Positions 52,905 through 64,000 of a stretch of 64,000 nucleotides of DNA are shown here, one piece after another. Below the pieces are notes generated by a model. The model was not told where the DNA came from and made no database searches. It saw only the letters and a program-made list of their open reading frames with translations. Each line of letters begins with the position of its first letter. The first letter of the stretch is position 1. The translations under genes were made by a program, and so were the position numbers. Source of the DNA: Nelumbo lutea. Lineage: Eukaryota; Streptophyta; Magnoliopsida; Proteales; Nelumbonaceae. The stretch covers positions 99,719,583 to 99,783,582 of the forward strand of contig JAKGHH010000003.1 of assembly GCA_022828595.1 (NCBI GenBank), read 5' to 3'.

Positions 52905-55251
52905 GGATCAACCTATGAGTGTGTTCTAAACTTAGACATCATCATCATCTCCTGCCTGTGGATTTGCTATCAATTCACGGTCGAGATTCATCCTACCTGT
53001 GGAGCTAAGATTTGTAGGGGTGGACCGAACACTAAAAACTCTTAAAAACTGTGGGAATCGAGCAGAAAGGCCAAAGTGTGTGTAAGAGCTTGAACGTGAG
53101 TTCCATCTCCTGAAGAAGCGTCCAGGCGTTAGACCAATGAGATTGAGGGAATTAGCCTGGATAAGTAAGATTTAAGAATTGAGCCCATGAATTGAAATGA
53201 CGATTTGACTACGTTGATTCCACATTAGGAACTAGGAAGTAGGATTTAAGAACCCCCTCCCCCAGGTTAAAATATATATCCAGTTTTGAAACTCTAAAAG
53301 TCGAAAGCTAGCATACTTGTCATTTGAGGGGCCCCCATTTGATCAGAGAGGAGGAAATATTCCTTTCTTTTTCTTGAGATTTCTGGTTCTCAGTCTCTTG
53401 TCAAGTTGGAGATATGTACAAATACAACTAATCTGTGACCAGATTGTGATTCTTCCGTTTCCTTTGCCCAGATTGTGATTCTCTTTAATGGGTGCTCGAC
53501 ACATCTTCTGTCCATCACTCTAAAGATACATTCTGCAATAATATATTCTTTTGGGCACAAATTAATGGGTCACTCTGATTCTGAACATAGACATAGACTA
53601 TCGCATAATTAGGTGGTGGAGCCAGTATTTTTTTATTGGGTTCGACTATGAAATCTTACAACCAATCAACCCGAATCATCATAAAGGTGATAGTGAATCA
53701 AGTGGGTTTTCATCCAAATTCACGAGAGTTATGATTGATCAAAGCCTTTCAAATATCATGTTTTTCCCTTTTTTTAACAAATTATTTATGGCCCTAGTAT
53801 GTAATGTAACTATGTTTGTGAAATTATACCTGAGGCCACTATCTGATAGTAGATTAGATGTCATTTTTAGCAAAAGTAATCTTCTTAGTGTAGAATGGGG
53901 TAAATAAAATATTTGTGTCACTTCTTACTCTTCAATAGTTCAATATATATTATCAGGATTTGTTTTGAATAGGGTGGATTTGGAATTAGAGGCAGCAGTG
54001 GATTTGTCAAATTCGTGAATCTTCGAGTTTCATACTTAGGATGCACTTTTGTGGTCATGGAATGTAGAGAAACATGAAGAGCCTGTAAGTTTTAAGAGCA
54101 TTTGAATTTCTACTGGGAGCTAGTCGTTTCTTAATTAGATTTCAAATCCATTTCACTTTCCCAGAACCAAGAATCCAGATAGTCTTTATTATCGAGGTGA
54201 TTTGCAATTCTGTCCCTATTAGTTTATAAAAAAAAAAGGACAATTCAATGTACAAGGCTTCTGTCAATGCGGGGTCTGAGGACCCCTTCTCCTATTAATT
54301 TTATGAATGCAAATATTTTAGAAAAATGGTTTTTATGATTTGATTTGATTCATAAAACAAATTGTTTTAAACTATTTAATGATTATTTAAAGTATTCCTA
54401 TTACCACCAGGAAATTATTTAAGCATCCATAATTTGACAATGGATATGCCATTTGAAGAAAATGGAATGGCCGAACCGGATTTGTGTAACCAACTTCATA
54501 GAGAAATGGATGATTTTTACCATTACTGTTATTCAATTATTATTTCCCATACTTATTGGGTATTGGATTTTATTTTTCCATGAGCGGTTATGTTTTATTG
54601 GATTTTATTTTCCCATACTGTTTTCTGGAGCAACGACATCGATGCGAAACACCGCCATAGACATTGCTGTAGCTCCCCAACAGTTCTTTTTCTTTCCCGT
54701 TCTCTGAAAATGAAGCTTTGAATTGTTAATAATGATCATTTGTAAGAAAAGTAAAATTAATGAGTTGGGCCCGCAGAGGATGCCCCATAGCATATTCTCA
54801 AGATGTGCTGTGGAGAGTTCCCAATACACATTAAGGGTAGAATTAGTCAATTAACTAAACCATAAGGGTAGTTTAGGTTCAATTTGAAAGGAGTATAAAT
54901 GCAAATTTGGAGAGTACAAAAACATTATATTTTGTATTATTTTGTATATATTTACTCTGTACCTATTTATATTTGCACTCCTTTCAAACTGAGCATTAAG
55001 AAAATTTTGCTTAATATAAATAGGATGGTGCATACGTGCAATTGCTGGGGAAGGGAAGAAAAACACAAGGAAATATGTACAAATATAAAATATTGTAAAG
55101 GTTTTCTCACCTTTCCCTTCCTTTCTTTACCATTTCTTTCAAACCAAACACAGCCTAAATGTAAATGGCCATATCTTCTTTCCAATGGCTGAATGGCTGA
55201 AGTTGGATGCACTGTGATTTATTTTTAATCCAATGGTCCCCCTGTTTTAGA
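52905..55251. other. Intergenic spacer
   Basis: No supported gene. At 54540-54625 the phrase attggattttatttttccat occurs twice about 45 bp apart. Short frames at 53739-53921 and 54453-55212 lack any domain. Confidence 0.4.
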
Positions 55252-55325
55252 TAAGGTTTTTAAAATCGGACCGAATAGAAACCGTTCTGGAACTGATTCA
55301 CGGGTTGAACGGTCCGACCATTCAC
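55252..55325. mobile_element. Partial third copy of the caaggttttt MITE family
   Basis: ataaggtttttaaaatcgg and the following aaaccgttctgg and ttgaacggtccgacca match the left end of copies 1 and 2. The match stops near 55325, so the rest is deleted. Confidence 0.55.
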
Positions 55326-56939
55326 CTCCACATCAGTTAATACAATCAAACTCCGGCACCCAGCCCAAGTGCCCAACCCCAGCCATCCTCCTCCCAGACG
55401 GGCATTATGAAGAGGAGATTCCCGGGGGCCTCATCAGTCAATCACTCACAAGTAGTCATAACTCAGTAGATACAAATTTGCATCATGGATTCAGAAAAGT
55501 AGATATTTCCTTCTGGGTACCATCATTTGGAGCCAGACAATTGTATCTAAGTCTCAGTTTGGAAAGAGTAAGAATACAAATATGTACACTGTACAAATGC
55601 ATACAAAATAGTACAGAACACAAGGTTTTGCACTCTACAGTGTACTCCTTGGCCAGCAGAAACCGTGTCAAAAATGGTCGACTCCATGACGTCTGGGACT
55701 GGGATATAGATAAAATGGAAGTCATTTCAGCGCCCCACACTGATCACTGATGATCTCTTGTGAAGGTGCAGAAAATCCACAAGAACCCCCAATCTTCAAG
55801 TTATTGAATTTACTCCTTTCCACATCATTTCGCATTAGAATGGAAATGCTACTTGGTAGAATAGACCCAGGAATCTCTCCCATCTTCGCCTTAAATAGAA
55901 CGTTGACCCCATTGTCATAGGTGCAGCACTTGTCCTTCAATCACCACAGAGAAAAACAACAAAATATTAGAATTTCCATACAAATTTGACCATAATGAGG
56001 TCAAGAAGGAATACTACTCTACATCGTTTGCCTGTCTGTGAGAAGAGACAAACCAAAGCCTGATGGTGTCTATTGTACCAGTGACTTAAGCGATATCGAT
56101 TGACAAACGAACCAAAGCAAGAAACAACAAGAAAAACAGCTATTGGCCTGATTTGATAAAGATACTTGGTAAGATTAGATACGGTAAAAGAGATCTTTAT
56201 TATGTTACAGAGAGAAGGGGGTAGATCAGTAGATGTGAAATGTGAAAAAGGAAGAAAGAGAAGGGCTAGGTGATGAGGAGATGACTACGTTGGGTTCATT
56301 CCTTAAAAAAAGAATTAACAATGTAGGTATATATATTCTCTAAATAACTTAATCTACTCTTTTATGACAACATATTTAATCTTTGAAAAAGATAATATAT
56401 AGAAAGTTTTCACACTCTTTGACATGATTTTCAGCTGCTGACAGAGAGAGATAGAGACAAAGACAGGAAGAGAAAGAGGTAACGTGGGCTTGAGTCACTT
56501 GTACGTCAAATGCCAGTAATTTAAAATCAAGATCAAAGAGTGTTTTAAGAGGAAAAACTAATGAAAGAGAGGGAAAATTACAGTAAAAATATGACGTGGG
56601 TGACTGGCGTTTGGTAAGGAAGAGCAATAATTTACCCAACAAAGAAACATGGAGGATTCATACATGAACAACAATGGCAATTGTAATCTATTCTTTTGTG
56701 TGTAGGGGCCCCTTTTAAGGTGTAGACTATCCATAAGAGAGAGAAGCGTTTAGAAAAGGGATGCTTCCATATGTAGACTATCCATAAAAGCAGCAAAGCA
56801 GAAGGTTTTTTGCTTACTGTTTTCTGTCAGAACATTTTCAAGGCTTGAGTTTTTATGTTTTTAAATTAAGGGGAAAGTGGGAAACCATCTACTGAAACGG
56901 GTATTTATGACCCGCTGTTCCACGTTAAATAAGGGAGGC
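55326..56939. other. Spacer upstream of the phosphotransfer gene
   Basis: Overlapping frames on both strands at 55478-55750, and a minus-strand frame at 55722-55940 of 72 codons with three cysteines, have no recognisable domain. The last few hundred bases should hold the HPt promoter. Confidence 0.35.
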
Positions 56940-56989
56940 GAGGGGGCAGAGAGAAACACAGGGGAGAGAGAGAGGGAGGAGAAGCAAGA
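56940..56989 (+). promoter_or_regulatory. GA-rich 5' leader of the HPt gene
   Basis: A purine-dominated stretch (gggaggcgagggggcagaga, then gggagagagagaggga) lies immediately before the ATG. GA-rich leaders and GAGA elements are common at plant transcription starts. The exact start is unknown. Confidence 0.35.
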
Positions 56990-58266
56990 ATGGATGTGGG
57001 TCAGTTGCAGAGAAGGTTAGTTGATTATACAGCATCCTTATTTCGTGAGGTGAGTACAATGAATAGAATACAGAGAAAGAAAAAAAAAAAAACTGCAGAT
57101 GGGTCTGCTTCTTTGTGTTTTAATTATGTTCTGATGATTTCATCTTGCTTGTTAAGAGGTTTTGCTGATGCTTTTTTTTTTTTTGTTGGTGAGAAGGGAT
57201 TTCTGGATGATCAATTCACTCAGCTTCAGCAACTTCAAGACGAGAGTAACCCTGATTTCGTTTTTGAAGTTGTCTCTCTCTTTTTCGAAGATTCTGAGAG
57301 GCTTCTAAACGATTTGGCCATATCCCTGTGGGTATTCAAGCTGCTGCTTCTATTTTTCGGATCTACTGTTGCTTTTCTTTGATAACTTTTCTGGTTCTGG
57401 CCTTGATGGGTCTAGGACTACAGTCTCATTTGTGTTCTTGGATTTCTATTTCTTTCTTGCAGGGATCAGCCGAGTGTAGATTTCAAGAAGGTCGATGCCC
57501 ATGTTCACCAGTTGAAGGGTAGTAGCTCCAGGTTACTTCCCTAGTTCCCTTCCAGCTTGTTCTTATTTAGTTGCTATATTGAGTGCGTATGGCCAAAGAA
57601 TACCTGGTTTTTCCTTTTTTTTTTCTCTTGTCCACCCTCTTCTTTTTTCCCTGTTCTTATAAAGGAAACCTCTTCATCCTCACATAACAAGAACCAATTT
57701 TAAGTTTCTAATCTCTAGTAGAAAAAATCTTTTACTCTAAGAATATAGTCTGTTTCAAAGCTAACTCGGATCTGAGTTGCAGCCCCAGATTTCAGAGAGG
57801 GGGGAAATCAAAATTTGGATCTTATTCATATATCTATAATTAATGTTTGATGAGGAGGATGGGTTTCTATGGGTTACAGCATAGGTGCACAGAGAGTAAA
57901 AAATGTCTGCATTGCTTTTCGCAACTTTTGCGAGGAACAGAACATTGAAGGGTGAGTTATTGCTTTCCTTTCACATATCCTCCTTTTTTGAATTAACCCA
58001 GATCTTACTGCTTACTGTTAGAACTATGGAAGTCCTCCTCGACTTCTTCTGATCAAGAGAAGAATCTGGTTTAGGTGTCTGAGATGTCTGCAACAAGTGA
58101 AACATGATTATGCTCTTGTGAAGAACAAGCTTGAAACTCTATTCAGGGTGAGTGGATGAAATTATCTCTCTTTCTCTCTCTCTCTAGAAGTCTCATTTTT
58201 CTTCTCATTGAACTGTAGCTGGAGCAACAGGTTTTAGCAGCTGGTGGGTCGATTCCGATGGAGTGA
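56990..58266 (+). CDS. Histidine-containing phosphotransfer protein (AHP1-like), 6 exons
   Basis: Carries phosphate from sensor histidine kinases (cytokinin receptors) to nuclear type-B response regulators; shuttles between cytosol and nucleus (family knowledge). Exons: 56990-57049, 57197-57327, 57463-57531, 57880-57951, 58075-58147 and 58219-58266. All introns are GT-AG. They total 453 nt, giving 150 residues, against about 150-156 for plant HPts. Visible features: MDVGQLQRRLVDYTASLFRE; FLDDQFTQLQQLQDESNPDF; the phospho-acceptor H79 in HVHQLKGSSS followed by IGAQRVKN; then CLRCLQQVKHDYALVKNKLE and the end AAGGSIPME. Because H79 is present this is a true HPt, not the His-lacking pseudo-HPt class. 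It lies about 6.2 kb downstream of P4H on the same strand, with no operon-like relation. Confidence 0.92.
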
Positions 58267-58384
58267 GTGGTGGCAAGGTCTAATCAAAAGCAGAAAGGTA
58301 GAGAACGAAAGAAAGAAAAATGGAGGGTAGTGGTATAGAGAAGCGTTGTACTTTTTTTTTTTATGGTGTTTGAGATGTAAACTA

Positions 58385-58698
58385 CTTCACTTAGTAGTTC
58401 TCTTCTTTTAACTGTATGGGGGATTGTTAAGCATAAGAGGGGAGAGAATCTGAGCAAGTCTTTTTGTCCCTTTTGCCATCTCATCAGGTCCACGGCCCAC
58501 CCACTCTCATTTTCAAATTGAAATGTTGATAATCTTCTCTGCTTCACTTAGTAGTTCTCTTCTTTTAACTGTATGGGGGATTGTTAAGCATAAGAGGGGA
58601 GAGAATTTGAGCAAGTCTTTTTGTCCCTTTTGCCATCTCATCAGGTCCACGGCCCACCCACTCTCATTTTCAAATTGAAATGTTGATAATCTTCTCTG
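58385..58698. repeat. 157-bp tandem duplication 3' of the HPt gene
   Basis: Copies 58385-58541 and 58542-58698, head to tail. I see one difference (aatctgagc versus aatttgagc). It begins about 118 bp after the HPt stop, so it may fall in the 3' UTR and duplicate any signal there. Confidence 0.92.
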
Positions 58699-60346
58699 TT
58701 ATTCCATCTTGCATGGTCTAATCTGCCATGATTATGTCAGGCAAGGAGCAATAATTGATCAGATCAAGTTTTCTTCTATTCACTCAGGGATATGAAAGGA
58801 AAAATAGGTAAGCTAGCAAAAACAAATAACAAGGTAAGAAAAACACAATCTAAGGTCCTTGTCTGGTAGAAATAGAAATTAGAAAGTAATCTTTGTTTAA
58901 GTGACTTACAGTCATCTTCATACCTAACCATGGGTACAGGGTTTCTTGAATCCATGGAACCATTTTCATTGTGATTAAATGAGACCCATCTGATTTTGTG
59001 GAACCACATTGAAACCGTCTGATACAACTGACCCAGATATGGGTCCTCTGGTTTGAATGATTTGGTAAGTCAAGCAGATGAAGGATCTCAAGAATATATA
59101 TATATATATATTAATCTACTTAATCAGAGTTGTTAATCTACTTAATTGAATAAGGACGGCAGTACTGTCAAGTGGGGGAATTGCGTCGACATCTTTATTT
59201 ACAGTTCATTTCTAGATAGGGAGAAATACAGAATGGATACCAAACAGCATTTCAATGCAAAAACCAAAAAAAAGAAAAAAAAATCAATGCAATGGAGGAT
59301 TGGAGGGCTATTTTTTCATTATTTTTGGGAATTTGTTCAATTCTTTAATGAGCCATCACTATTTTTCTTTGTAACAATATCACAGATGTGTCTGGCAATG
59401 TCAACGGTCAATGCTTAATTGCTTACCAATTACCATCAGTTGGGATTTGCATTTGCCTCTTGGTCTGCAATTACATGTGCAAACATGATATGGAACAAGA
59501 GCTCTGTACTAAATGAATTCATTCAACGTTTCTTTATTTAGCTTTCCACCTTTCGCCTTTTTAACTTTTGGGATCTTGCCTTTAAAGACCAAGACTGTTT
59601 GTTAAATGTTAAGCGTCGTGGTCTATGGGACTGTTAAAAATAGTTGGGAAGACTATTTTCAGCGTGAAAAAAAAAACAAAAGCTTCACTTGAAGCCTTCT
59701 GATTTTTGGTTTATTGTCTTTCCATACGCTTGTCTTTGGGTCTTTTGTTCTATACAATACCAAACAAGAAAATGCCATTTTTGGTCTTTCGAGCTTCCTG
59801 CAAACTGAAAGACGTGCAAAAATAACAGGCGGAAGCTCCTGGAGTTGATTGTTGATGCAGAGCAGGAAATTGTTGTTTTGGGACTTGCCACCTCTCAGAC
59901 CCCACATAATAAGTAAAAATAACAAGTATCAACCTCCTTAGATGATTGCAAGTCTGCAACCATCAATTCCTTTGGCAATTCTCTGTATTGTCAGAATTTA
60001 TTTTTGATTTTTTTTTCAACCCAAAATTTAGGATTTTTCTTGCTCTGACCCCTGGCTACCCTTTGGTGTCATTTAAACTGTGATTTACCAGCTAAGCATA
60101 AATTGTCCTCGTGTACCGACTATGAGTCTTGAGATTCTATTGACAGTTGTTGATTATCATTTGTAATGCAGTGATTGTACATTTACTGTCTAAGCCTGGG
60201 GCTTGCTTCATTTGATCTGATTGGGGTTAGGGATGGTTTTGCCTGACAGAAATGATAGGTTCCATCACCATGCAGTATGAGGCCAAGGGTCCACAAGTGT
60301 GAACCCAATGCATAACAACGATAAGTGCAGTCAAGCTTTTCACCTA
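58699..60346. other. Spacer between HPt and the SINE
   Basis: No supported gene. A (TA)n microsatellite lies at about 59095-59110. The frames at 59146-59418 and 59659-59959 are unsupported. Confidence 0.4.
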
Positions 60347-60490
60347 ATCTTGGCGCGACGGTTGGGTTGCTCCATTGCAACCTGGGTGACCAGGATTCAA
60401 ATCTTGGAAACAGTGTATCTGTATGTGCAGGGGGTAATAAGGCTGCATATATCTGTCCCTCCCCAGACCCCGCATTGCTGGGCTGCCCTT
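60347..60490 (+). mobile_element. Au-like SINE
   Basis: A tRNA-like head with an A-box-like tggcgcgacggttgg (60351-60365) and a B-box-like ggattcaaatc (60391-60401) is followed by a body with taataaggctgcatatat and ccctccccagaccccgca (about 60462-60479). These are hallmarks of the angiosperm Au SINE family. No TSD was confirmed, and the copy is diverged. Confidence 0.75.
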
Positions 60491-60979
60491 CCTCATGACT
60501 CTTTAAGAATCTACCCAAGCCCCTGCTCATTGTAAGTCTGTCCAGGAAATATTCAATTAAAAGTTACAATGCTTGAAAATCAGAATTTGGAAAAACAAAT
60601 TGCTTTACCTGATCCAGAAATATGAATGCCATCGTTTACCAGGATTTAATGATCAAGTACACATTTGAAAAAGGAATATGCAAGAACCGTCCTGTGAACT
60701 CAGTGTCCATCTTCTGTACCTTTCTAATTTCAGGGATTTTGATAAACATGTCTGTAGAAGTAGAAACTTGATGATATTAGAGATACTATTTTTCTCAGTA
60801 TATGAAGGATAAGTTCAGTTGTATATTTCCTTTCTTTCTACTACTTTCTTTGAACTCATTGGCACTGTAAGTGCCTTTATTCAAAATATATGATCCTCCA
60901 AAGATCATCGTTAGTAATACAAAATATCAACCAAAGAAAAATAATCATTTCTTATTATTGAAGAATATTTTACTCTGTC
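60491..60979. other. 3' flank of the nucleoside hydrolase gene
   Basis: No gene seen. The part nearest 60979 is expected to be the 3' UTR of the minus-strand gene. Confidence 0.4.
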
Positions 60980-61290
60980 TCAGCAAGTACTCTTAGTTTG
61001 ATTTGGTGATCTACGCCAGATTCTTTTCTGCTCATTAAAGCTACCAATCAGAGCAGACTGCAATTTTTCACCCAATAGATTTGTAAAGTGGTCATAATAT
61101 GCCATAGGGTTCACACTTTCCAATATTTTGGCTAGTTTTCCTCTCCTTTTATCAATGATAATTTGTCCATCTTTGGATATATCACCAGTAGCCAATACTT
61201 TTATGGGCTTGACTTGGAAGCTTAGATTTAGATAGTGATTATGACCAGCCAAGATTATTGCACCAAGAATTTCACCCAAGAATGTATCCT
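60980..61290 (-). CDS. Nucleoside hydrolase terminal exon
   Basis: Acceptor ctacag (complement of 61291-61296). It encodes DTFLGEILGAIILAGHNHYL to NQTKSTC and the stop. The C-terminal GSFNEQKRIWRR segment is typical of the plant NSH3-like subgroup. Confidence 0.85.
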
Positions 61291-63033
61291 GTAGCCAGAT
61301 AAAACAGTAAAAATAAGATGAAGGAGTGAGACAAAGGAGAATATACTTAAACTAATGAAATGCAGAAAATTTAAATCTACATCATGAAAATACTAGGATT
61401 AGGAACACAACATCTATTGGTCTCATCTAGAGATCTTGGTAGGTTAAGGTTGACCTGTTCAGTTGGTCCTGGTTAAACAAAATCACATGCGACTGTCCAA
61501 AAACATGTACAATATGTTTAGAAAAGGATCATAAACCCATCGGTTACAATAACCCAATTGGTCCTAATCCCCCCCCCCCTCCAATTTCAAAATTGAACAC
61601 ACAGTGTTTCCTGCACCATGCCAAATGACTACCAGCATTCTGTTGGTGAACTGTTTCTAAGTCTATTAGAATGATACCTTAAGTTTCTCCTTGTTATATT
61701 TAGAAATCATGTTACTTTACCATATGATGGTAGCTACGATGCTTTTGTTGTAAACTATATAGCCTTGACAGAAATTTCTGTGCAAGTACAGCCTCGGGGG
61801 TCTTTTTTGTGAGCCTTAGCCTCTTCAGAATCTTGCGGAAGGAACTGACTTGCCTTTGGATGCCAAGCGGAATGAGTGTGATATTGAGTTTTGAGTCAAA
61901 GACCTTTTTTGCAGCCAATGGATCAAGAAACAGATTGAATTCCGCATATTTATTTGAAGGAACTGTGAAGACATTTCCTTTATCCTTGCTGTCATAGGTG
62001 ATGTGTCCACCAACTATATATACATTCTGAAAGTGGAAATTAAACAAATGGTCAATGATGTTAACTGGGTATCCATAAAGTTCATTATTTTCATTGAAAT
62101 GATAAAGAGAAGATCAAGAAGATATAAGGCTTTAAATATGCATGAGAGTAGCCACTTCTTACGGGAATTGCCGAAGGATAGCTTTCTTTCCTTCTCTTTT
62201 CTCAAGTTCATCATATTCTATCTGGTAATCTACTCCATTCTCTGAATAAACTTCCTTGATAAGTTACTAATAAAAAAGAATGAAAGGAGGGAGCACCAAG
62301 CACATAAATACCAGTGGTTGATGGGAAACATGAATGATGAGGAGAACCACCCTCAACTTCATAGAAAAAGGTAACTCCTCTTCCAAAGTTTTCTGCACAA
62401 TATTTCTTTCCTGGGAATTAAGGATCTAAGAATACGCTGAACATATCATAGTCAATGACCACTTATCAAGGCCCACCATGACCTCTCCCAAGTTCCTTGG
62501 GTGAATGGTTGCACTTAAAGATTCATGAATTCATTCAGCTTTTAGTTTACAAGGTTGTATCATACTTCAATGATTCATGTCAAAATTGTCTTGAGCAATA
62601 TGATTCAGTTAATCCTCAAAAAGGGCACCTACCCAAAAGGTTAATTAAAAGAAAAGATAATAGAACGTACAGTTAATAATGGAAATGTGTTTCATATGGT
62701 AGGTGACTAAAATCAGATATTATACAACAAAAACATCATAAGATTATCTGAGTTTTTTCTTTTTTTAAATTCTTCTTCATTGATAATCTATTCTATGAGC
62801 ATTTCAAAGAACAGGAAAAATTACTGACCTCAATCATCAAACTTGCCTTCTTCTCTGAAAGAATTATGTTTGCTAAATTAGTCAAAGGTCCGCTGGTCAG
62901 CATTGTAACTTTGGATCCTGCATCCATAGTGCTCAAAATGGATCTCACAACTTCTAATGCTAGTGGTTGTCTAACTTCAGGATGATCAGTATCTCTAGGA
63001 GGTCCAAACCTCAGGGAATTTTCTGCTGTATAC
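60980..63033 (-). CDS. Inosine-uridine preferring nucleoside hydrolase family protein, C-terminal exons
   Basis: N-ribohydrolase family that splits ribonucleosides to ribose and base; the plant branch that this resembles (NSH3-like) is secreted or apoplastic and has a duplicated hydrolase fold (family knowledge). Three exons on the minus strand: 63033-62829, 62026-61721 and 61290-60980 (stop at 60982-60980). All junctions are GT-AG and the frame is kept. Visible motifs: YTAENSLRFGPPRDTDHPE, VTMLTSGPLTNLA, VYIVGGHI, AEFNLFLDPLAAKKVFDS and DTFLGEILGAIILAG. The N-terminal part with the DTD(A/V)DD-type calcium site is outside the window, so this is a partial gene and its activity cannot be judged. 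Confidence 0.85.
61721..62026 (-). CDS. Nucleoside hydrolase penultimate exon
   Basis: 102 codons from NVYIVGGHITYDSKDKGN to RSYHHM. The substrate-loop AEFNLFLDPLAA and the basic helix RKILKRLRLTKK are visible. Both splice sites are canonical. Confidence 0.87.
62829..63033 (-). CDS. Nucleoside hydrolase internal exon
   Basis: Encodes YTAENSLRFGPPRDTDHPE through LSEKKASLMIE with one split base at its 5' end. The TSGPLTNLA motif is a strong family marker. Confidence 0.87.
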
Positions 63034-64000
63034 CTGAAACATCACTACAAATGTCATTCAATGAACTAAAATATGTTCAAGAGAATATGGAATATAAAAA
63101 ATGAAACCAAACAAAGAAAAAATTTAAAAGGTACAGCTTAACCTAGGAACAACAAACCCAAATACCTAACCATCTTTTCTAACTCTCTTGTGCATAAAAC
63201 AATTAACTTTTCCTTGGAGGTGGTTAACAGGAAAGTCAATATATACATGCAAAATGCCCTACATGAGAATGAAGATAAGATACTTTTCCCCATAAGTGCA
63301 TTGTGTGCAATGAAAATGGTAAACCTATCAAATTGATTGATTATTAATTGAACAGTAGTCTCAATCATTGGCACCATTTCTTGAGATTGTCAAAATTAGT
63401 TAGGTGTTTCTCTTGTAATCATTGAGCCTTACCCCTTTTTGTATGGAAAAAGAGTAAAGGTCATTGGGTAGGCTATTCCTTTTTTTAAGAAGATATTATT
63501 AATTATCACTAGGAGGGGGGACGTGAGCCTTACCCCTAAAAGGAAAACATGCACTACAGAAAAACATTTAAAACTAAAACAATGCCTAAAATAGACTACA
63601 TTAATTACACCGAGAGATGAAACCTTTGTTTGGTCTTGAAGACCTATGAATTGACTCTGCTTGTGCCACAGGAGGCAAAGTCTCTTGTTCCACATTGGAA
63701 TTGTGTACCATTTTCTCTCTCCATTATTATCCAATTCTGGTTCTGCTCATCTGTTGTTTCTTTTTTAGAGAAAAGGTATAGTACTTCATCCTTTTCTGTA
63801 CATGTGATCACCCTTTCTGATCTTTCTCGATCTGAGGTTCTATCCTAATTAAATTGACTTCAGCCTCTTGGTTGCAAATTTGTTTTTCTACAGCTGCAAT
63901 TGTTGCTTCAATCTCAAGAGGCATTGCAGCAACTTGGTAGGGCATTTTCTGCACAATCCTTCTAAGTAGGGTCTCACTAATGCATCTCCATTCTGCTACC
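63034..64000. other. Intron of the nucleoside hydrolase gene, possibly with a retroposed fragment
   Basis: No hydrolase exon is found here, so the next exon upstream is beyond the window. A T run at 63479-63487 followed by sequence that reads on the minus strand could be the A-rich 3' end of an insertion. At the edge, the minus-strand frame from 64000 reads RRIVQKMPYQVAAMPLEIEA and on to NQEAEVNLI, a helical, protein-like stretch that I cannot assign. Confidence 0.4.

Noticed and set aside
54453..55750. Several overlapping short frames on both strands
   Set aside because: Overlap on both strands without domains; chance open frames in AT-rich spacer.
60183..60530. 115-codon minus-strand frame
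   Set aside because: It is the complement of the Au-like SINE and its flanks.
63138..63377. Minus-strand frame as a further nucleoside hydrolase exon
   Set aside because: Its sequence does not match the expected upstream part of the family, and no matching splice sites were found.

Overview
This window is plant nuclear DNA, almost certainly from a flowering plant. The evidence is spliced genes with GT-AG introns, a plant prolyl 4-hydroxylase, an AHP-type phosphotransfer gene, Copia and Ty3/Gypsy elements primed by initiator tRNA-Met, L1-type LINEs with a terminal RNase H, MITEs and an Au-like SINE. The species cannot be fixed from the sequence; a eudicot or magnoliid-type angiosperm is plausible.

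The left four fifths is a single gene. Seven exons of a prolyl 4-hydroxylase (P4H, with a C-terminal ShKT domain) lie between 1039 and 50795 on the + strand and join in frame into a 299-residue protein. Coding length is only 900 bp. The gene spans about 50 kb because intron 3 (1577-15946, 14.4 kb) and intron 4 (16005-48115, 32.1 kb) are packed with retroelements.

Intron 3 holds three antisense LINEs. LINE A (3482 to about 6245) contains a 344-bp solo LTR. LINE B is split by a nearly full-length LINE C (8429-14172) with a 20-bp target-site duplication (TSD). Intron 4 holds, in order: a short retroposed fragment with an 18-bp TSD; a chromodomain Ty3/Gypsy element (17236-35356, TSD ggatc) that was itself hit by Copia 1, Copia 2 and a 1.9-kb solo LTR; a 239-bp tandem duplication; Copia 3 (36180-42083, TSD tgatt); and Copia 4 (42251-47988, TSD tcctt). 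Intron 5 holds a hAT-type MITE with a second MITE nested in it. Removing the insertions leaves introns of roughly 2 kb each.

Right of the P4H gene lie a MITE-rich spacer (50.8-56.9 kb), a complete six-exon histidine-containing phosphotransfer gene of the cytokinin relay (56990-58266, +) followed by a 157-bp tandem duplication, an Au-like SINE (about 60347-60490), and the last three exons of a nucleoside hydrolase gene (60980-63033, -) whose 5' part lies beyond the window.

I found no new gene system. The notable biology is architectural: a small, apparently intact housekeeping-type gene has tolerated more than 40 kb of nested insertions, and enough TSDs are readable to order most of the events. 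All retroelement coding regions seen here carry stops or frameshifts, so none looks autonomous.
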